Source of the DNA: Priapulus caudatus
Lineage: Eukaryota > Priapulida > Priapulimorpha > Priapulimorphida > Priapulidae
NCBI RefSeq assembly: GCF_000485595.1
Contig: NW_014578001.1
Span: 1-26,107 of the forward strand
DNA length: 26,107 bases
Direction: 5' to 3'
Below are positions 1 through 10,218 of the stretch, one piece after another. Position numbers and translations under genes: made by a program. Each line of letters opens with the position of its first letter. Position 1 is the first letter of the stretch. Under the pieces are notes generated by a model. It was not told where the DNA came from. It did no database searches and worked only from the letters and a program-made list of their open reading frames with translations.

Positions 1-125
1 CTCACACCTCATTTACCCCTGCCCCTGCCCCTCCACTCCCCCCAACACCATCATGTCACTTGACCCCACTCTAAACAGCGCACGTCGAGAGCTAGCTATG
101 CGTACACTGCAGCGACGCTTCAAGT

Positions 126-182
126 AGCATCAGGAGTATATGTGAGTGGTTGAATAGCATGAGTATATGTGAGTGGTTGAAC
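126..182. repeat. Two-copy tandem duplication, about 28 bp
   Basis: The phrase GAGTATATGTGAGTGGTTGA occurs twice in a row, each preceded by AGCAT(CA)G. It is a simple local duplication with no coding signal. Confidence 0.85.
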
Positions 183-238
183 TCTGGTCGCATCACGCAC
201 TGTAACGGCTTTCATGCTAGTGATGTCGCAGCAGCAGC

Positions 239-351
239 CCGCGTGCGTGCGCGTGCGTGCGTGCGCGTGCGTGCGTGCGTGTGTGTAGTGTGTGCCTTGA
301 GGGTATCCCCCCACCCATTACCACCCGCTGCCTCTCTCTCTCTCTCTCTCN
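239..351. repeat. GCGT-type microsatellite and (CT)n tract ending at a gap N
   Basis: An irregular (GCGT)n/(GT)n tract at 239-290 is followed by a pure (CT)n run from about 331 to 350 that stops at an N at 351. A G-rich segment of diverged GGGGAGCCGGTGGAGGGAGG repeats follows to about 400. The N is most simply a collapsed assembly gap. Confidence 0.85.
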
Positions 352-611
352 GGGGAGCCGGTGGAGGGAGGTGTGGGGGAGGGGAGCCGGTGGAGGGAGG
401 ATGTGGGTGTGGTGTAGGGGTAGGGGTGAAGAATGGGGCCATAAAGGAGATGTCATGATGGGAGGGGGCATGCAGGTCTAAGGGCAAGGCAAGGGGGAGG
501 CCAGGGCAAGGCAGGGGGAAGGTCGGGACGAATGAGGATGCTACGGAGCTACCGGCTACCGGCTACTGTCTACCGGCTACTGTCTAGACAGCGCTTCGCC
601 GGACGCGTGTG

Positions 612-613
<2 letters not shown>

Positions 614-686
<73 letters not shown>

Positions 687-687
687 N
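614..687. repeat. (GT)n microsatellite ending at a gap N
   Basis: An uninterrupted (GT)n run of about 36 units ends at the N at 687, followed by a short AGAGAGATAGATA run. The true length is unknown because of the gap. Positions 720-1050 that follow are AT-rich and show nothing I can support. Confidence 0.9.
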
Positions 688-1064
688 AGAGAGATAGAGA
701 GATAGATAAATAAATAGATATAAGAATAGATGTTATGTTTCTAATTACTTTTCTAAATGCTGGGTTTGGTTAAAGTGTTTAATTATGCGAGCAACTTACT
801 GTGTGCTACTCTACTGCTGGCATACTTTTAATAGATGTCTAATTTGTCATCCGTTACTGCGGAGTTCCGCCTACTGAACTTCCTAGGATATGTGTCAAAT
901 GTATTCACTGTCACATGCATGGGTGATATATTGAATGCTATTTAACATACGGAATGTTGCTCCGTCTTGTATATATTCTACAATGTCCCTCAAGATATGA
1001 GGTTCCATACCCTCCAACATTCACTAAGTATTCAATGTTTCGCAGTTTTTTCCCCAAAATTCTC

Positions 1065-1292
1065 TTTCCCCTCTTCCTCTCACTCTCCCTCCCATCTTCC
1101 TCTCATTCTCCCTCCCCTCCCCTCCACCTCTCACTCTCCCTCCCTCCCCTCCACCTCTCACTCTCCCTCCCCTCCCCTCCACCTCTCACTCTCCTTCCCC
1201 TCCCCCACTCTCTCCACCTCTCACTCTCTCTCCCCTCCCCCACTTTCTCCACCTCTCACTCTCCCTCCCCTCCCCTTCCACCTCTCACTCTA
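1065..1292. repeat. Pyrimidine-rich minisatellite (CTCTCACTCTCCCTCCCCTCC type)
   Basis: Imperfect copies of CACCTCTCACTCTCCCTCCC repeat at a spacing of about 24-26 bp up to the N at 1293. Open reading frames through it are low-complexity Ser/Pro/Leu strings produced by the repeat and are not genes. Confidence 0.8.
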
Positions 1293-1293
1293 N

Positions 1294-1373
<80 letters not shown>

Positions 1374-1440
1374 ACGTGCGCGCGTGTGTGTGTGCGTGCG
1401 TGCGTGTGTGTGTGCGTGCGTGCGTGCGTGTGTGTGTATA
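1294..1440. repeat. (GT)n then mixed GT/GC microsatellite
   Basis: Starts just after the N at 1293 with more than 30 GT units and degrades into GTGCGTGC repeats. Confidence 0.9.
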
Positions 1441-1527
1441 TGTGTCACGTTATACCCAGTGCGGCTACTACCACCCCTCCTAACCCAAACCCCTCCTATT
1501 CCAACTCCCTCGGCCTACAGCTTCCTA

Positions 1528-1740
1528 CATCACCCTAACCCTAACACTAGCGCTAACACTAATTCTAACAATAATCCTAATCCTAACCCTAACCCTAACA
1601 CTAGCGCTAACACTAATCCTAATCCTAAAAACTAGCGCTAACACTAATCCTAACACTAGCGCTAACACTAATCCTAACAATAATCATAACCTTAATTACT
1701 CTAAACTTATATCTAACCTTACATCTACCCTAACCCTAAC
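1528..1740. repeat. Degenerate telomere-like (CCCTAA)n tract
   Basis: Runs of CCCTAA and variants (CACTAG, CGCTAA, TCCTAA) fill this stretch, for example CTAATCCTAACCCTAACC. It resembles the animal telomere repeat TTAGGG read on the other strand but is heavily mutated, so it is interstitial rather than a chromosome end. Confidence 0.75.
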
Positions 1741-2460
<720 letters not shown>

Positions 2461-2591
2461 ATCAGTGTGTTTTGTATGACGAAAGATTTTCAATGATCTG
2501 TGATTATGATTATCAGCTGGCACCGTTAAACTACATTCAATATAATCGCGGATTAAGCAATAACAGCCCACATCCGCAGGTCATAGGCTTG

Positions 2592-2748
2592 CTCTAACCC
2601 TAACCCTAATCCTACCCATAGCCCTAACTTTAATCTTGTCCCTAGCCCTAACCCTATAACCCTAGCCCTAACACCAAACCTATCCCTGATACTAACTAAC
2701 CCTAGCCCTAACACCAAACCAATCCTAATCCTAATCCTATCCCGTTAA
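2592..2748. repeat. Second degenerate telomere-like (CCCTAA)n tract
   Basis: Repeats of CCCTAACCCTAATCC, CCTAGCCCTAAC and similar variants. Two longer sub-copies of CTAGCCCTAACACCAAACC (around 2662 and 2702) show that part of it was duplicated after degenerating. Confidence 0.75.
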
Positions 2749-2767
2749 TGCTAATCCGCACACTCAC

Positions 2768-3037
2768 CAGGGCCTCTGCGATGCTGGAGCTTCTTCCGTT
2801 GACGCTGACGATCGGACCGGCATGCACCGCGCTCAGCCAGCCGCTCAAACACAAGCAGACGACGACAACCTTGACGCTAGTCGCTAACGACGCTCGCAGT
2901 GCGTCGCCGCCGCCGCATAGGCAGCGCGGCGACGTCGCTGTCGTCGTCGTCGTCGTCGACGACGTTTCACCGGGCTCGAGTCCAGCCGACGGAGCGCTGG
3001 AATCGAATCCCGGTGCTGTGCTATCCGACACTGACAT
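2768..3037 (-). CDS. Possible first exon with a signal-peptide-like segment (weak candidate)
   Basis: On the minus strand an open frame from an ATG at 3037 runs to a strong donor (CTG|GTGAGT, phase 0) at 2768. It gives 90 residues ending GRSSSIAEAL. Residues about 54-73 (ATSVKVVVVCLCLSGWLSAV) look like the hydrophobic core of a signal peptide, followed by AVHAGP, an acceptable signal-peptidase site. The preceding 50 residues are low-complexity (a Thr run, coded by a CGT-rich tract), which is odd for a secreted protein, so the true start may be in an upstream spliced exon or the whole thing may be chance. No downstream exon is identifiable. The surrounding 2880-3400 is GC- and CpG-rich, as a promoter might be. 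Confidence 0.22.
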
Positions 3038-3057
3038 GACACGATATACGTACACGC

Positions 3058-3310
3058 GGAGAGACAGAGACAGAGAGAGCGATAGAGGGGAGATAGAGGA
3101 GAGATAGAGAGCACACGCGCGGGGCCGGAGCAGTGGTGACGTTAGCTGACATTGGACGACCAGGGAGCGCAGGCCGCTATTTCAGCGCTCCGTCACGCTA
3201 GAGCAGGTGGCCTGATTAGGTGCCATCGAGCGAAAAGTGGAGCAAGCGCCCGCGGCAGTCGTGCGCGGAGAGACGCTAGCGGCGGCGGCGGCGGCGGCGG
3301 CGGCGGCAGA
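3058..3310. other. GC-rich stretch with GAGA and (GGC)n repeats
   Basis: An irregular GAGA run lies at 3058-3110 and a (GGC)n run of about eight units at 3282-3306. Together with 2880-3058 this is the most CpG-rich part of the first 5 kb. No promoter element can be fixed. Confidence 0.5.
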
Positions 3311-3465
3311 GAAGGAGGAGATGAGAGAGGGCCGGCAGGTTGCGAAACGCAACTGTAGCGGAACAGCGAATCAGCTGGCTGCTGTCTCAGCATATCTGAT
3401 CCGCGCTCTTCTCGATAGTTCTGTCTCACTTTCTCTGCGCCCCTTCTCTCTCTCTATCTTTCTCT

Positions 3466-3501
<36 letters not shown>

Positions 3502-3695
3502 ACACACACACACACGCACACGGCACACGCACACGCACACGCACACGCACACGCACACGCACACGCCCACACGCACACGCCACACACACACAACACACAC
3601 ACACACACACACACATAGACAGACATACACACAACTGTCTGTGTGCGTACGCACGCGCGCGTGTGTGCGCACGCGCGGGCGCATGTGTGCGTACG
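3466..3695. repeat. (CA)n / (CACACG)n microsatellite
   Basis: A (CA)n run passes into CACACG hexamers (3525-3580), then another (CA)n run and a mixed GT/GC tract to about 3695. Confidence 0.95.
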
Positions 3696-4636
3696 TGTCT
3701 CTTTCTCTACTGACACCCAGACGGATAATAGCAACCAGCGTAAGTGTGTCGCGCGTGGCCAATTAAAAAGAGAAGCTCACCGTCGTTCAATACGCTCCGT
3801 TCTGCTGCACCCGAGGCAACCATAAAGCTTCCCAACCCAGGCCGACGGAGGTAACGCGGGTCTACATGGCTCTTAAAAAACCAATTCAGCCGCTAGCATC
3901 GCCTCGTTGTCTTCATGCCCCGCGCGCGCCGTGTCGTCATTGTCTCCGTCTGTCGGCCACGGCACGTTCTATTGTTTCACGATTATCGTCTGCTGGAGGT
4001 GAACCGCGCGGGAACAAAGTGCCGTGTCTCGCGAGAAAAACTAGGAATAGAGCATACGACGACGCGTGTAATTATTAAGCGCGCGTCTTGCGTGAAACAA
4101 TGGAACTAGGTTCGTCTGCGTCGTTCGAAACTTTGATATGAAACTAATGAACTAACCAACTCTCGTGTTCTACATGGCCGTGGAAGAAAGCTAGCGCGAC
4201 ACGCACTCGCGTCTGTCTCGCGACCGCGATTCGAACGCGAAATATAAGAACAACTAAAAGCGAGAGCATTTATGCAACCCTACGGTCGTTTCGCGTCCGC
4301 AAAAGCTGGAATGGGTTTATACATTTTTTATGGTCGTTCTTCAGCCTTTAACTCGGGTTTAAAAAACGAATTGTGTCGAGTGGGAGTGTCTAGAGGCGAA
4401 TTGGGTTGCCGGGGGGGAGGGGATATGGAACGTATATTTTGGCATAAGATCTGCGCGCACCCATTTTAACAAAGAGCGACCGTCGTAGCTAAAATTGGCC
4501 ATATAGAAGCAAGATAGAAGGCATATATACGAAGAGCTGTCACTTCTTCTTAGTTTCGTGCTATTGGAAGTTTCGTTTAGCAATGACCGAGAAATCAGCC
4601 TTAGAATGCGATTCCCACAGCTCGCTGATACCATCA
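3696..4636. other. Unassigned stretch
   Basis: Short open frames only, none with splice context or recognisable protein features. A tRNA T-arm-like sequence at about 4226-4242 does not extend to a full tRNA. Confidence 0.5.
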
Positions 4637-4746
4637 CACACACGCACAAGCAGGCACGCACGCACGCACACGCATGCACACACGCATACGCGCACACGCA
4701 CGCACACACGCGCACGCACAAGCATACACGCACACACGCACGCGAG
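4637..4746. repeat. (CACGCA)n-type microsatellite
   Basis: Irregular CACA/CGCA repeats with short CATACG variants. Non-coding. Confidence 0.95.
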
Positions 4747-4796
4747 AGAGAATAACAGCGGGTAGAACAATAATAGCGACACAGTTTCGTACAGAT

Positions 4797-4807
4797 TTTA
4801 TTTTATT
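4797..4807 (-). terminator. Possible polyadenylation signals for the SWIM/MULE-like gene
   Basis: TTTATTTTATT on the plus strand gives two overlapping AATAAA hexamers on the minus strand, about 730 bp past the stop codon at 5533. It is the nearest such hexamer I found in that direction. No cleavage site can be shown. Confidence 0.3.
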
Positions 4808-4837
4808 CCTAAAAACCGATCACTCGTGTGAAACCTA

Positions 4838-4952
4838 CTAGCGCCACCTACCGTTACTCACTGATGCTTTTATGAATAACTGGAGAAAGCAGCAAATGTT
4901 TTTCGGCAGTCGCAGTCGCTCTGGCAGTCGATAGGCGCGCGCGCCATCTAAC
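4838..4952 (-). promoter_or_regulatory. Two CTCF-like motifs
   Basis: On the minus strand, GGTAGGTGGCGCTAG lies at about 4838-4852 and TAGATGGCGC at 4941-4950. Both match the animal CTCF core (AGRKGGCGC). Binding is inferred from the motif only. Confidence 0.4.
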
Positions 4953-5130
4953 GACATCTATAATAAACAATAGACGGTAAAGTCTCTACTGCCTTTGAAC
5001 GACGAGATTTTTTCTACTGTATTACTCCAGATTAAATGCTTGCCATTTTTCACTTATTCCACACATTTCCACTCTATTGTAATAAAACCAACGAACTGGA
5101 TAAAGATAAAGTGGTGCAAACTAGAATTTT

Positions 5131-5175
5131 TCATCATCATCATCATCATCATCATTATTATTATTATTATTATTA
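5131..5175. repeat. (ATC)n then (ATT)n microsatellite
   Basis: About seven CAT/ATC units are followed by about eight ATT units. It lies in the presumed 3' flank of the SWIM/MULE-like gene. The rest of 4953-5532 shows no gene. Confidence 0.9.
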
Positions 5176-5532
5176 GCACTCACAAAGGTCGTTGACACAG
5201 TATGTGCCTAATTATAATATTTCAACTAATCAGGACCCGACTATACAGTGGGAGATGTACAAAACAATGAATGTAGGTGGTGAACACTGATGTAGGTCAC
5301 AAATCTGTAAACAGCACCTATTCAAACAGTCGTCATCCATTTCTGCTGCTCTATAAATTGTGGTTGCAACATACGAAGGTGAAATTTGCACAGTTTTCCT
5401 TTCGTCGTAGAATCTTAACGTCAGGCCCACTCTTGTCGAGAGAATGACAGTGTGTCGTCGACACCACCGCCACCAACGTCACTACGAGCATTCGTCGCTA
5501 TCATGGCTACCAGCACCTTTCTTCATGGCGTT

Positions 5533-7974
5533 TCAGCAAATTTCCACTTCGTTGCAATCGACTAATTCGTGGTTGGTGACGAAGACGTCGGGTAGGCACG
5601 GTGGTGCCACCTTCATGTAGCGGCGCACGCTCGCCAAATTAGATGACGTCGCGATATCGAAGTATTTGCCGCGACACGAGGCGACCTCGACGCCCCGGCG
5701 CGGTCCGTCATTCGCGCCGGCAACCACCGCGTCTAGTCTGGCGCCGGCCGACTCGCATTCCGCCGCACCGCCGCCATCTCCCTCGTTAACCGGTTCGCAA
5801 AGCTCCGCCAAAGCCGTGATTTGGGGCGTGTTTGCTATCTCGACGAGCGTGTTATCTGCTAGTACTAGGAACAGTCTCGCCTCGTCGGTGCGTTCACCGA
5901 TAGCGACGCTCGCGCACAGCGTTCTCTCGCGTTCCGTCATCGGCGCAGGGTCGGCAGGTGGCGCCGCCTGCGATCTAGTCTTCATGAGGACGGCTGCCTG
6001 GTGTTCGCACAGCGCCCCGTCTATGCCGTACGCGCACGAACAAACGCCTGAGCGCATGTCGACCCAGTGCTCCGCGTTCCTCTTCGTCGAACTGCGGACC
6101 TCGAACTGAGCGTCGTCGGAAACCGCCGTGACGTCCGTCTGTCGGACCTTCTCCCGATTCAGACCTTTGTACTTTGTCAGGAGGAAGTGATCCAATCGAC
6201 CGTGCTGCGCGGGGGAGAGCAGCCGTCGCCGGAGATACAGTTCGAGCGTCGTCGTCACGAACATGAACATCTGTGCGATGCTGCGAGCCTTCGTTCGCTG
6301 GAATGCGATCTCCCTCAGCAGCCGCATCCCGGTGTGAGCGAGGTCGCTCCCGTCGTCGTCCACGCGGCTCTGGTGAGGCAGCACCCACTCCTTCCTCCGC
6401 AGCCACAGACTCCGATAGTACGCGAGGAATCTCTCGTGCTTGCGCGCGACGGGGCATTCCAGCAGCTGCTCGTGGTGGCAGCACGCGTCGGTCGCCGTGT
6501 CCGCACGCAGGACGGCCGACACCCGGCACGCTAGCATGCGCCGGTCGTGCCAGTCCGTGACGCCGTTCCGCGCGTCGCACAGCCACGCGAGCGCCGCCTG
6601 CATCACGCGGCGAGCGTCCAGCAGCAGCCCGGCGCGCGGCCACGCCGCCGCCACCGCACCCCGCTCCCCCGCCTCCACGCCGGCGACGACGACCGCCGGA
6701 CCCCCGTCAGCACCGTTACCGTGGAACGCGCGCTCCCCCGGCACGACCCGCTTCAGGGCGGCGAGTCCGCGAGTCAGCGTCTCGGGCGAGTCGTCCGAGA
6801 CGATGACAACCCCAAGCAGCAGCGGTCCGGCCGGGGAATCTGACGAGAGGACGAGCGTCGTGTAGCCGTGGCGACGGAACGATGAGGCGGCGTCGCAGAA
6901 CACCTTGGCATGACTCGGTGTCTTGTGCGCGCGACGCATGATCGGCGTGCACACGGCGATGACCGCCGGCTCGGCCGCGTCGTCGCGCCGCGCGTAGTCG
7001 TGGTCGGTCCCCGCCGGCACCGGCGCATCGATGCTCGCGTTCCCGCCCGAGGCGGCGTGCGTCTCATTGTACTCGCGCACTAACGTCTCGAGGCGGCGGT
7101 GATCCACGCACTGCTCCCGCGCCGACGCCGCCGCTGCCGCCGGCGCCCCGCGATGCCACTCCTTGTAGATGTTGTAGACATCGGAATCCCTGGGATTGAT
7201 GCTTCGATCGGCGAGCCTGTCCTGGATCTCGTCCGGTTCACACTGCAACTGCATCTCCGTCTCGTGCAGAAGTTTCGCCGACACAGCCGAGTGGCCGGCC
7301 TCGAATAGATCGAGGAATTTCTGCCTCGTGGCGTCAGAGACCTTTCGGAAACTGAGCATGTGCGCAGAGTCGATGGCATGCGAGTGACAGTAGTCGATCC
7401 TCAGAAGGCAGCGCATGTTCGAACAACCGCCCGCGATCTCGGCTCCGCTGGTGTACACGGTGAGGCATATAGACGAATTGCAGTCCGCCTTCCTCGACCT
7501 CCTGCCGGCTGAAGACGTCAAGCTCTTTTTCTTCACCGGCACATAGTGGAAACTCCTGGTACGGTGCTGGCAGTGATACTCGCCCCTGTACATGACGAAT
7601 TTACCCTTGACGCGAGGGTGCGTCCGTGTGACACGATACTCTGTTCGAGTCAGGTTTTGGAACGCCTTTAGCCAGATGTCAAATGACTCTCTGTCAGATA
7701 TTTTATTCACCCAAACCGAGGCCCTGAATATTATATCCGGAGCACCTGAGTAGACGTCCGGTACAAACTGCTCAAAGTTATTCACGTGATACGCGTATTC
7801 GGAAGGAAGAAACACCTCCTTGAAGTGACTTAGTGCGATTTTTACATCCTGGTCCACCTCAGGCCTTGATCGCACTGTTGCAGTGTTGCTGCTCATGGAA
7901 CTCTCATGATGCACATTGGCAGCATAATTGTGCTGCAGCAGAGTGTGAGTTGTGCTCCCTGAGACGTCCGCCAT
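5533..7974 (-). CDS. MULE transposase-derived protein with SWIM zinc finger, probably domesticated
   Basis: Intact single-exon frame of 813 residues; the ATG lies in a good Kozak context (AACATGG). I recognise the layout of a family of Mutator-like (MULE) transposase relatives common in invertebrate genomes. Residues 130-200 carry a Cys/His-rich N-terminal region (C135, H137, C165, C170, then CHSHA at 196-200), probably a DNA-binding zinc fold. Residues 340-590 follow the MULE core: VFCDAASSF (358-366) holds the first catalytic Asp, D361, and LWLRRKEWVLP (523-533) and RLLREIAF (551-558) are conserved landmarks. Residues 645-658 are a complete SWIM finger, CxCx8CxH (C645, C647, C656, H658). 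The second Asp of the usual TDDS-like motif is replaced near 431-434 (AGVE), the usual CxFH is LDARR (452-456), and the usual Glu is H547. Transposition is therefore unlikely while the frame stays open, which suggests a host role in DNA or protein binding. No terminal inverted repeats flank it. Family assignment is from memory, not a search. Confidence 0.82.
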   Translation of the reverse strand: MADVSGSTTHTLLQHNYAANVHHESSMSSNTATVRSRPEVDQDVKIALSHFKEVFLPSEYAYHVNNFEQFVPDVYSGAPDIIFRASVWVNKISDRESFDIWLKAFQNLTRTEYRVTRTHPRVKGKFVMYRGEYHCQHRTRSFHYVPVKKKSLTSSAGRRSRKADCNSSICLTVYTSGAEIAGGCSNMRCLLRIDYCHSHAIDSAHMLSFRKVSDATRQKFLDLFEAGHSAVSAKLLHETEMQLQCEPDEIQDRLADRSINPRDSDVYNIYKEWHRGAPAAAAASAREQCVDHRRLETLVREYNETHAASGGNASIDAPVPAGTDHDYARRDDAAEPAVIAVCTPIMRRAHKTPSHAKVFCDAASSFRRHGYTTLVLSSDSPAGPLLLGVVIVSDDSPETLTRGLAALKRVVPGERAFHGNGADGGPAVVVAGVEAGERGAVAAAWPRAGLLLDARRVMQAALAWLCDARNGVTDWHDRRMLACRVSAVLRADTATDACCHHEQLLECPVARKHERFLAYYRSLWLRRKEWVLPHQSRVDDDGSDLAHTGMRLLREIAFQRTKARSIAQMFMFVTTTLELYLRRRLLSPAQHGRLDHFLLTKYKGLNREKVRQTDVTAVSDDAQFEVRSSTKRNAEHWVDMRSGVCSCAYGIDGALCEHQAAVLMKTRSQAAPPADPAPMTERERTLCASVAIGERTDEARLFLVLADNTLVEIANTPQITALAELCEPVNEGDGGGAAECESAGARLDAVVAGANDGPRRGVEVASCRGKYFDIATSSNLASVRRYMKVAPPCLPDVFVTNHELVDCNEVEIC

Positions 7975-8218
7975 GTTGCACTGTTCGTAGTAACGTAGGC
8001 GTAGTCACTGCTAAATGTCTAAATCAAGGCCTGCACATCTGCCAAGTTCTGGTAAAAAATAGGAAAAACATACGCCATGTATTAGTCAGGGTATAATAAG
8101 ACAATAATCACAAATCCCGTCGCAATGCCGCCACCTATTGAGCGCACTAGCTACTACTGCCTATGAGTATGACTATGTCTATGTGTTGACATTGTATGTA
8201 ATCTGGGTTATTGTTAGC
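7975..8218. other. Upstream flank of the SWIM/MULE-like gene
   Basis: Presumed promoter and 5' UTR of the minus-strand gene. No TATA box is evident. A CTCF-like motif (GCTCAATAGGTGGCGGCAT on the minus strand) lies at 8126-8144. Confidence 0.35.
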
Positions 8219-8220
8219 TC

Positions 8221-8553
8221 TAGTACTATAGCCCGCGTACAGTTGCCGCAGGGCTATAGAACATTCTATTACTAACGCACTGTTACTCGCGGCTATAAAA
8301 CGTCTGTGGTAGGCAATTAATGACTCTTATCCGAAGTGAATATGTCTTAAGTTATATCAGCTACTAAAATTTAACCTCTAACTATCGTTGAAATGGTCTG
8401 CTTACGGTATTTCTTGTGAACGAACATTATTTACGAACTTCAAATGGCCATTTTTGGTGGCGCTGCAGCAGCGCCAGTCAGCGGGTTGGTCCTTAGCATT
8501 CGTAATAGAATGTCCTATAGCCCTGCGGACACTGTACGCGGGCTATAGTACTA
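8221..8553. mobile_element. MITE-like element with 52-bp terminal inverted repeats
   Basis: Arms 8221-8272 and 8502-8553 are reverse complements at 49 of 52 positions and begin TAGTACTATAGCCCGCGTAC. The 333-bp unit has no open frame of note. The outermost TA on each side could be a TA target duplication, as made by Tc1/mariner-type elements, but it could equally be part of the arm. Confidence 0.75.
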
Positions 8554-8665
8554 CTAGTACGGTTCAAGGATAGAGAAGATGTCGAGTCCTATCTTATCAA
8601 CTAACATCATCCTATCCAATCACCGTACTGGACATCATCTCTATCCTTGCCACTAGTACTACTAG
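8553..8665. repeat. Adjoining imperfect inverted repeat
   Basis: The left arm around 8553-8586 (containing CAAGGATAGAGAAGATGTC) and the right arm around 8630-8657 (GACATCATCTCTATCCTTG) form a second foldback next to the MITE. The word TAGTACTACTAG occurs at both outer borders. It may be a nested or related element. Confidence 0.6.
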
Positions 8666-8770
8666 AGCTACACCTGACCTAACCCGACCAGGCTGTCTGA
8701 CTAACGTCAATACACTGCTGGGCAGGTATTCTAACCCTAGCAATACCGTTTCTTGGAGCTACACCTGACC
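8665..8770. repeat. Direct 15-bp repeat pair
   Basis: GAGCTACACCTGACC occurs at 8665-8679 and again at 8756-8770. Purpose unknown. Confidence 0.7.
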
Positions 8771-8967
8771 ATGATAAATTTCATGAAAGGTTATAAGCTT
8801 AGCTTGGAGAAAGCAGAAACCAAGAGAATAGGAGTTACCGCTATCACATGGTCTTCAATGTTGTCCCCTGGAATTTAAAGACTATTATTTACAAGAATAT
8901 AACCTCATAGTCATAACCTCATAAATCAGTGTAGTCTTCATGACATAAGTCCTAGGGACTATATAAA

Positions 8968-9314
8968 GCCATGAGAATTGAGGTATGAGTTTACCGTCCG
9001 AAATATTTTGAAAAGTGAGGCTTTTTTTCATTTTTCATTTTTCATTATTCATTTAATATTTGTAGTTAATCCATTGTTCATGATTTTTTCATTTTTTCAT
9101 GCCCCCAATCAGGACCCCAATAAAGGATGTAAATAGGCCCTATAGCGTTTTTGTATTGGTAATGTATGTTTTAATCGCTCTGAATGGACAACTTGGGTTT
9201 TAATAATTTAAAAATGAAAATAATGAAATACTTTTGAAATAATGAATATTTTCGGCGGTGGCTCTGACGGTATGCGGGCGGTGGACGGTAAACTCATACC
9301 TCAATTCTCATGGC
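8968..9314. mobile_element. Foldback element with perfect 32-bp inverted repeats
   Basis: Arms 8968-8999 and 9283-9314 are exact reverse complements (GCCATGAGAATTGAGGTATG and onward). The 283-bp interior is AT-rich with ATTTTTCATT repeats. No clear target duplication was seen. It looks like a non-autonomous element. Confidence 0.75.
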
Positions 9315-9705
9315 CTAATGAAGACGGAGAGAGAATGTAGGATGTCACATTTATGTCACGACAACGACAATCAATCATTATGTGACATTTATGTGATTAT
9401 AATATGTGCATTTACAATCAATCACTGACAATGTAAACAAACAAGTTTCTGATGGCGACGAACCGGTTTACGCAGAGATGCCATGTGGTCCTATCTAGTG
9501 TATTTCCATACCGTTAATTCCGAAATTAAGCAACAACAAATTGGCCATTTCATTTTTGAGTAATTTTTGTTTACAACGTCTCTCTCGCTAAGCATTTTAT
9601 GGATGTTCACTTGAAACTCCGGACATCCGTACGTAGTTCGCTCCAAATTAGTTCCAATATCTACCGTTCTTTTACTCTTGGCGCCACCGTCTTATTGCCG
9701 CTGAG

Positions 9706-9879
9706 AGGGTCTATGTCACCCAGGGTACTGCCGGACTGTACCTCGCCTAATCCACTAACGAGTCTAGGGAGTCGCCTATATCTACTCCCCAACCCTAACC
9801 CTAACCCTAACCCTAACCCTAAACATATCAAATAGTGACAAGCGTACGTTCCGGCAGTACCCTGGGTGACATAGACCCT
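9706..9879. repeat. Perfect 30-bp inverted repeat enclosing a telomere-like array
   Basis: Arms 9706-9735 and 9850-9879 are exact reverse complements (AGGGTCTATGTCACCCAGGG and onward). The interior includes five tandem CCCTAA units at about 9791-9823. Confidence 0.8.
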
Positions 9880-9994
9880 ATGAGCACGCACTATTTAAAT
9901 GTGACATATATATAGTATTTACTTGAAGTATCTATGGTGTCAGGTGACACCGTGTGCTATAGTTTATTTGTTAAATTTTGCCGTTTATTTAATT

Positions 9995-10015
9995 GTTTGG
10001 CAACTGTTGCCAAAC
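9995..10015. repeat. Perfect 10-bp-arm palindrome
   Basis: GTTTGGCAAC, one T, then GTTGCCAAAC. The arms contain GGCAAC/GTTGCC half-sites, so it could be a dimeric protein-binding site or a small hairpin. Confidence 0.7.
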
Positions 10016-10218
10016 ATGATTCTTATGTTTATTATTTAACTATGTATTTCTTCCATGCCCCGAGAGAGTCCGTTCAATAAATAAAATCAATTCATAATCA
10101 AATAAAATCAATGCATAAAATGTTATTGGACGGTGGCGCCGCCAGCACAATAGCGGTAAATTTTGGAATGAGTTTAGAGTGCGCATTTCCGGATTTTCAA
10201 GTGAACATGCATAAAATG

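Larger units (their letters stand above)
9593..10218. mobile_element. Older inverted-repeat element with diverged arms of about 100 bp
   Basis: The left end from 9593 (CATTTTATGGATGTTCACTT) matches the reverse complement of the right end at 10218 (CATTTTATGCATGTTCACTT). The outer 31 bp match at about 29 positions; inner parts match in blocks, including GGCGCCACCGTC (left about 9680, right about 10128). No transposase frame lies inside. It encloses the 9706-9879 inverted repeat. Confidence 0.6.

Noticed and set aside
4190-4260. Possible tRNA (T-arm-like stem with a TTCGAA loop at about 4226-4242)
   Set aside because: Neither strand supplies a matching acceptor stem, D-arm or anticodon arm at the right distance.
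5666-7387. Several open frames on both strands overlapping the SWIM/MULE-like gene
   Set aside because: They are GC-rich shadow frames of the 813-residue gene with biased composition (Arg/Ala/Pro-rich) and no motifs.
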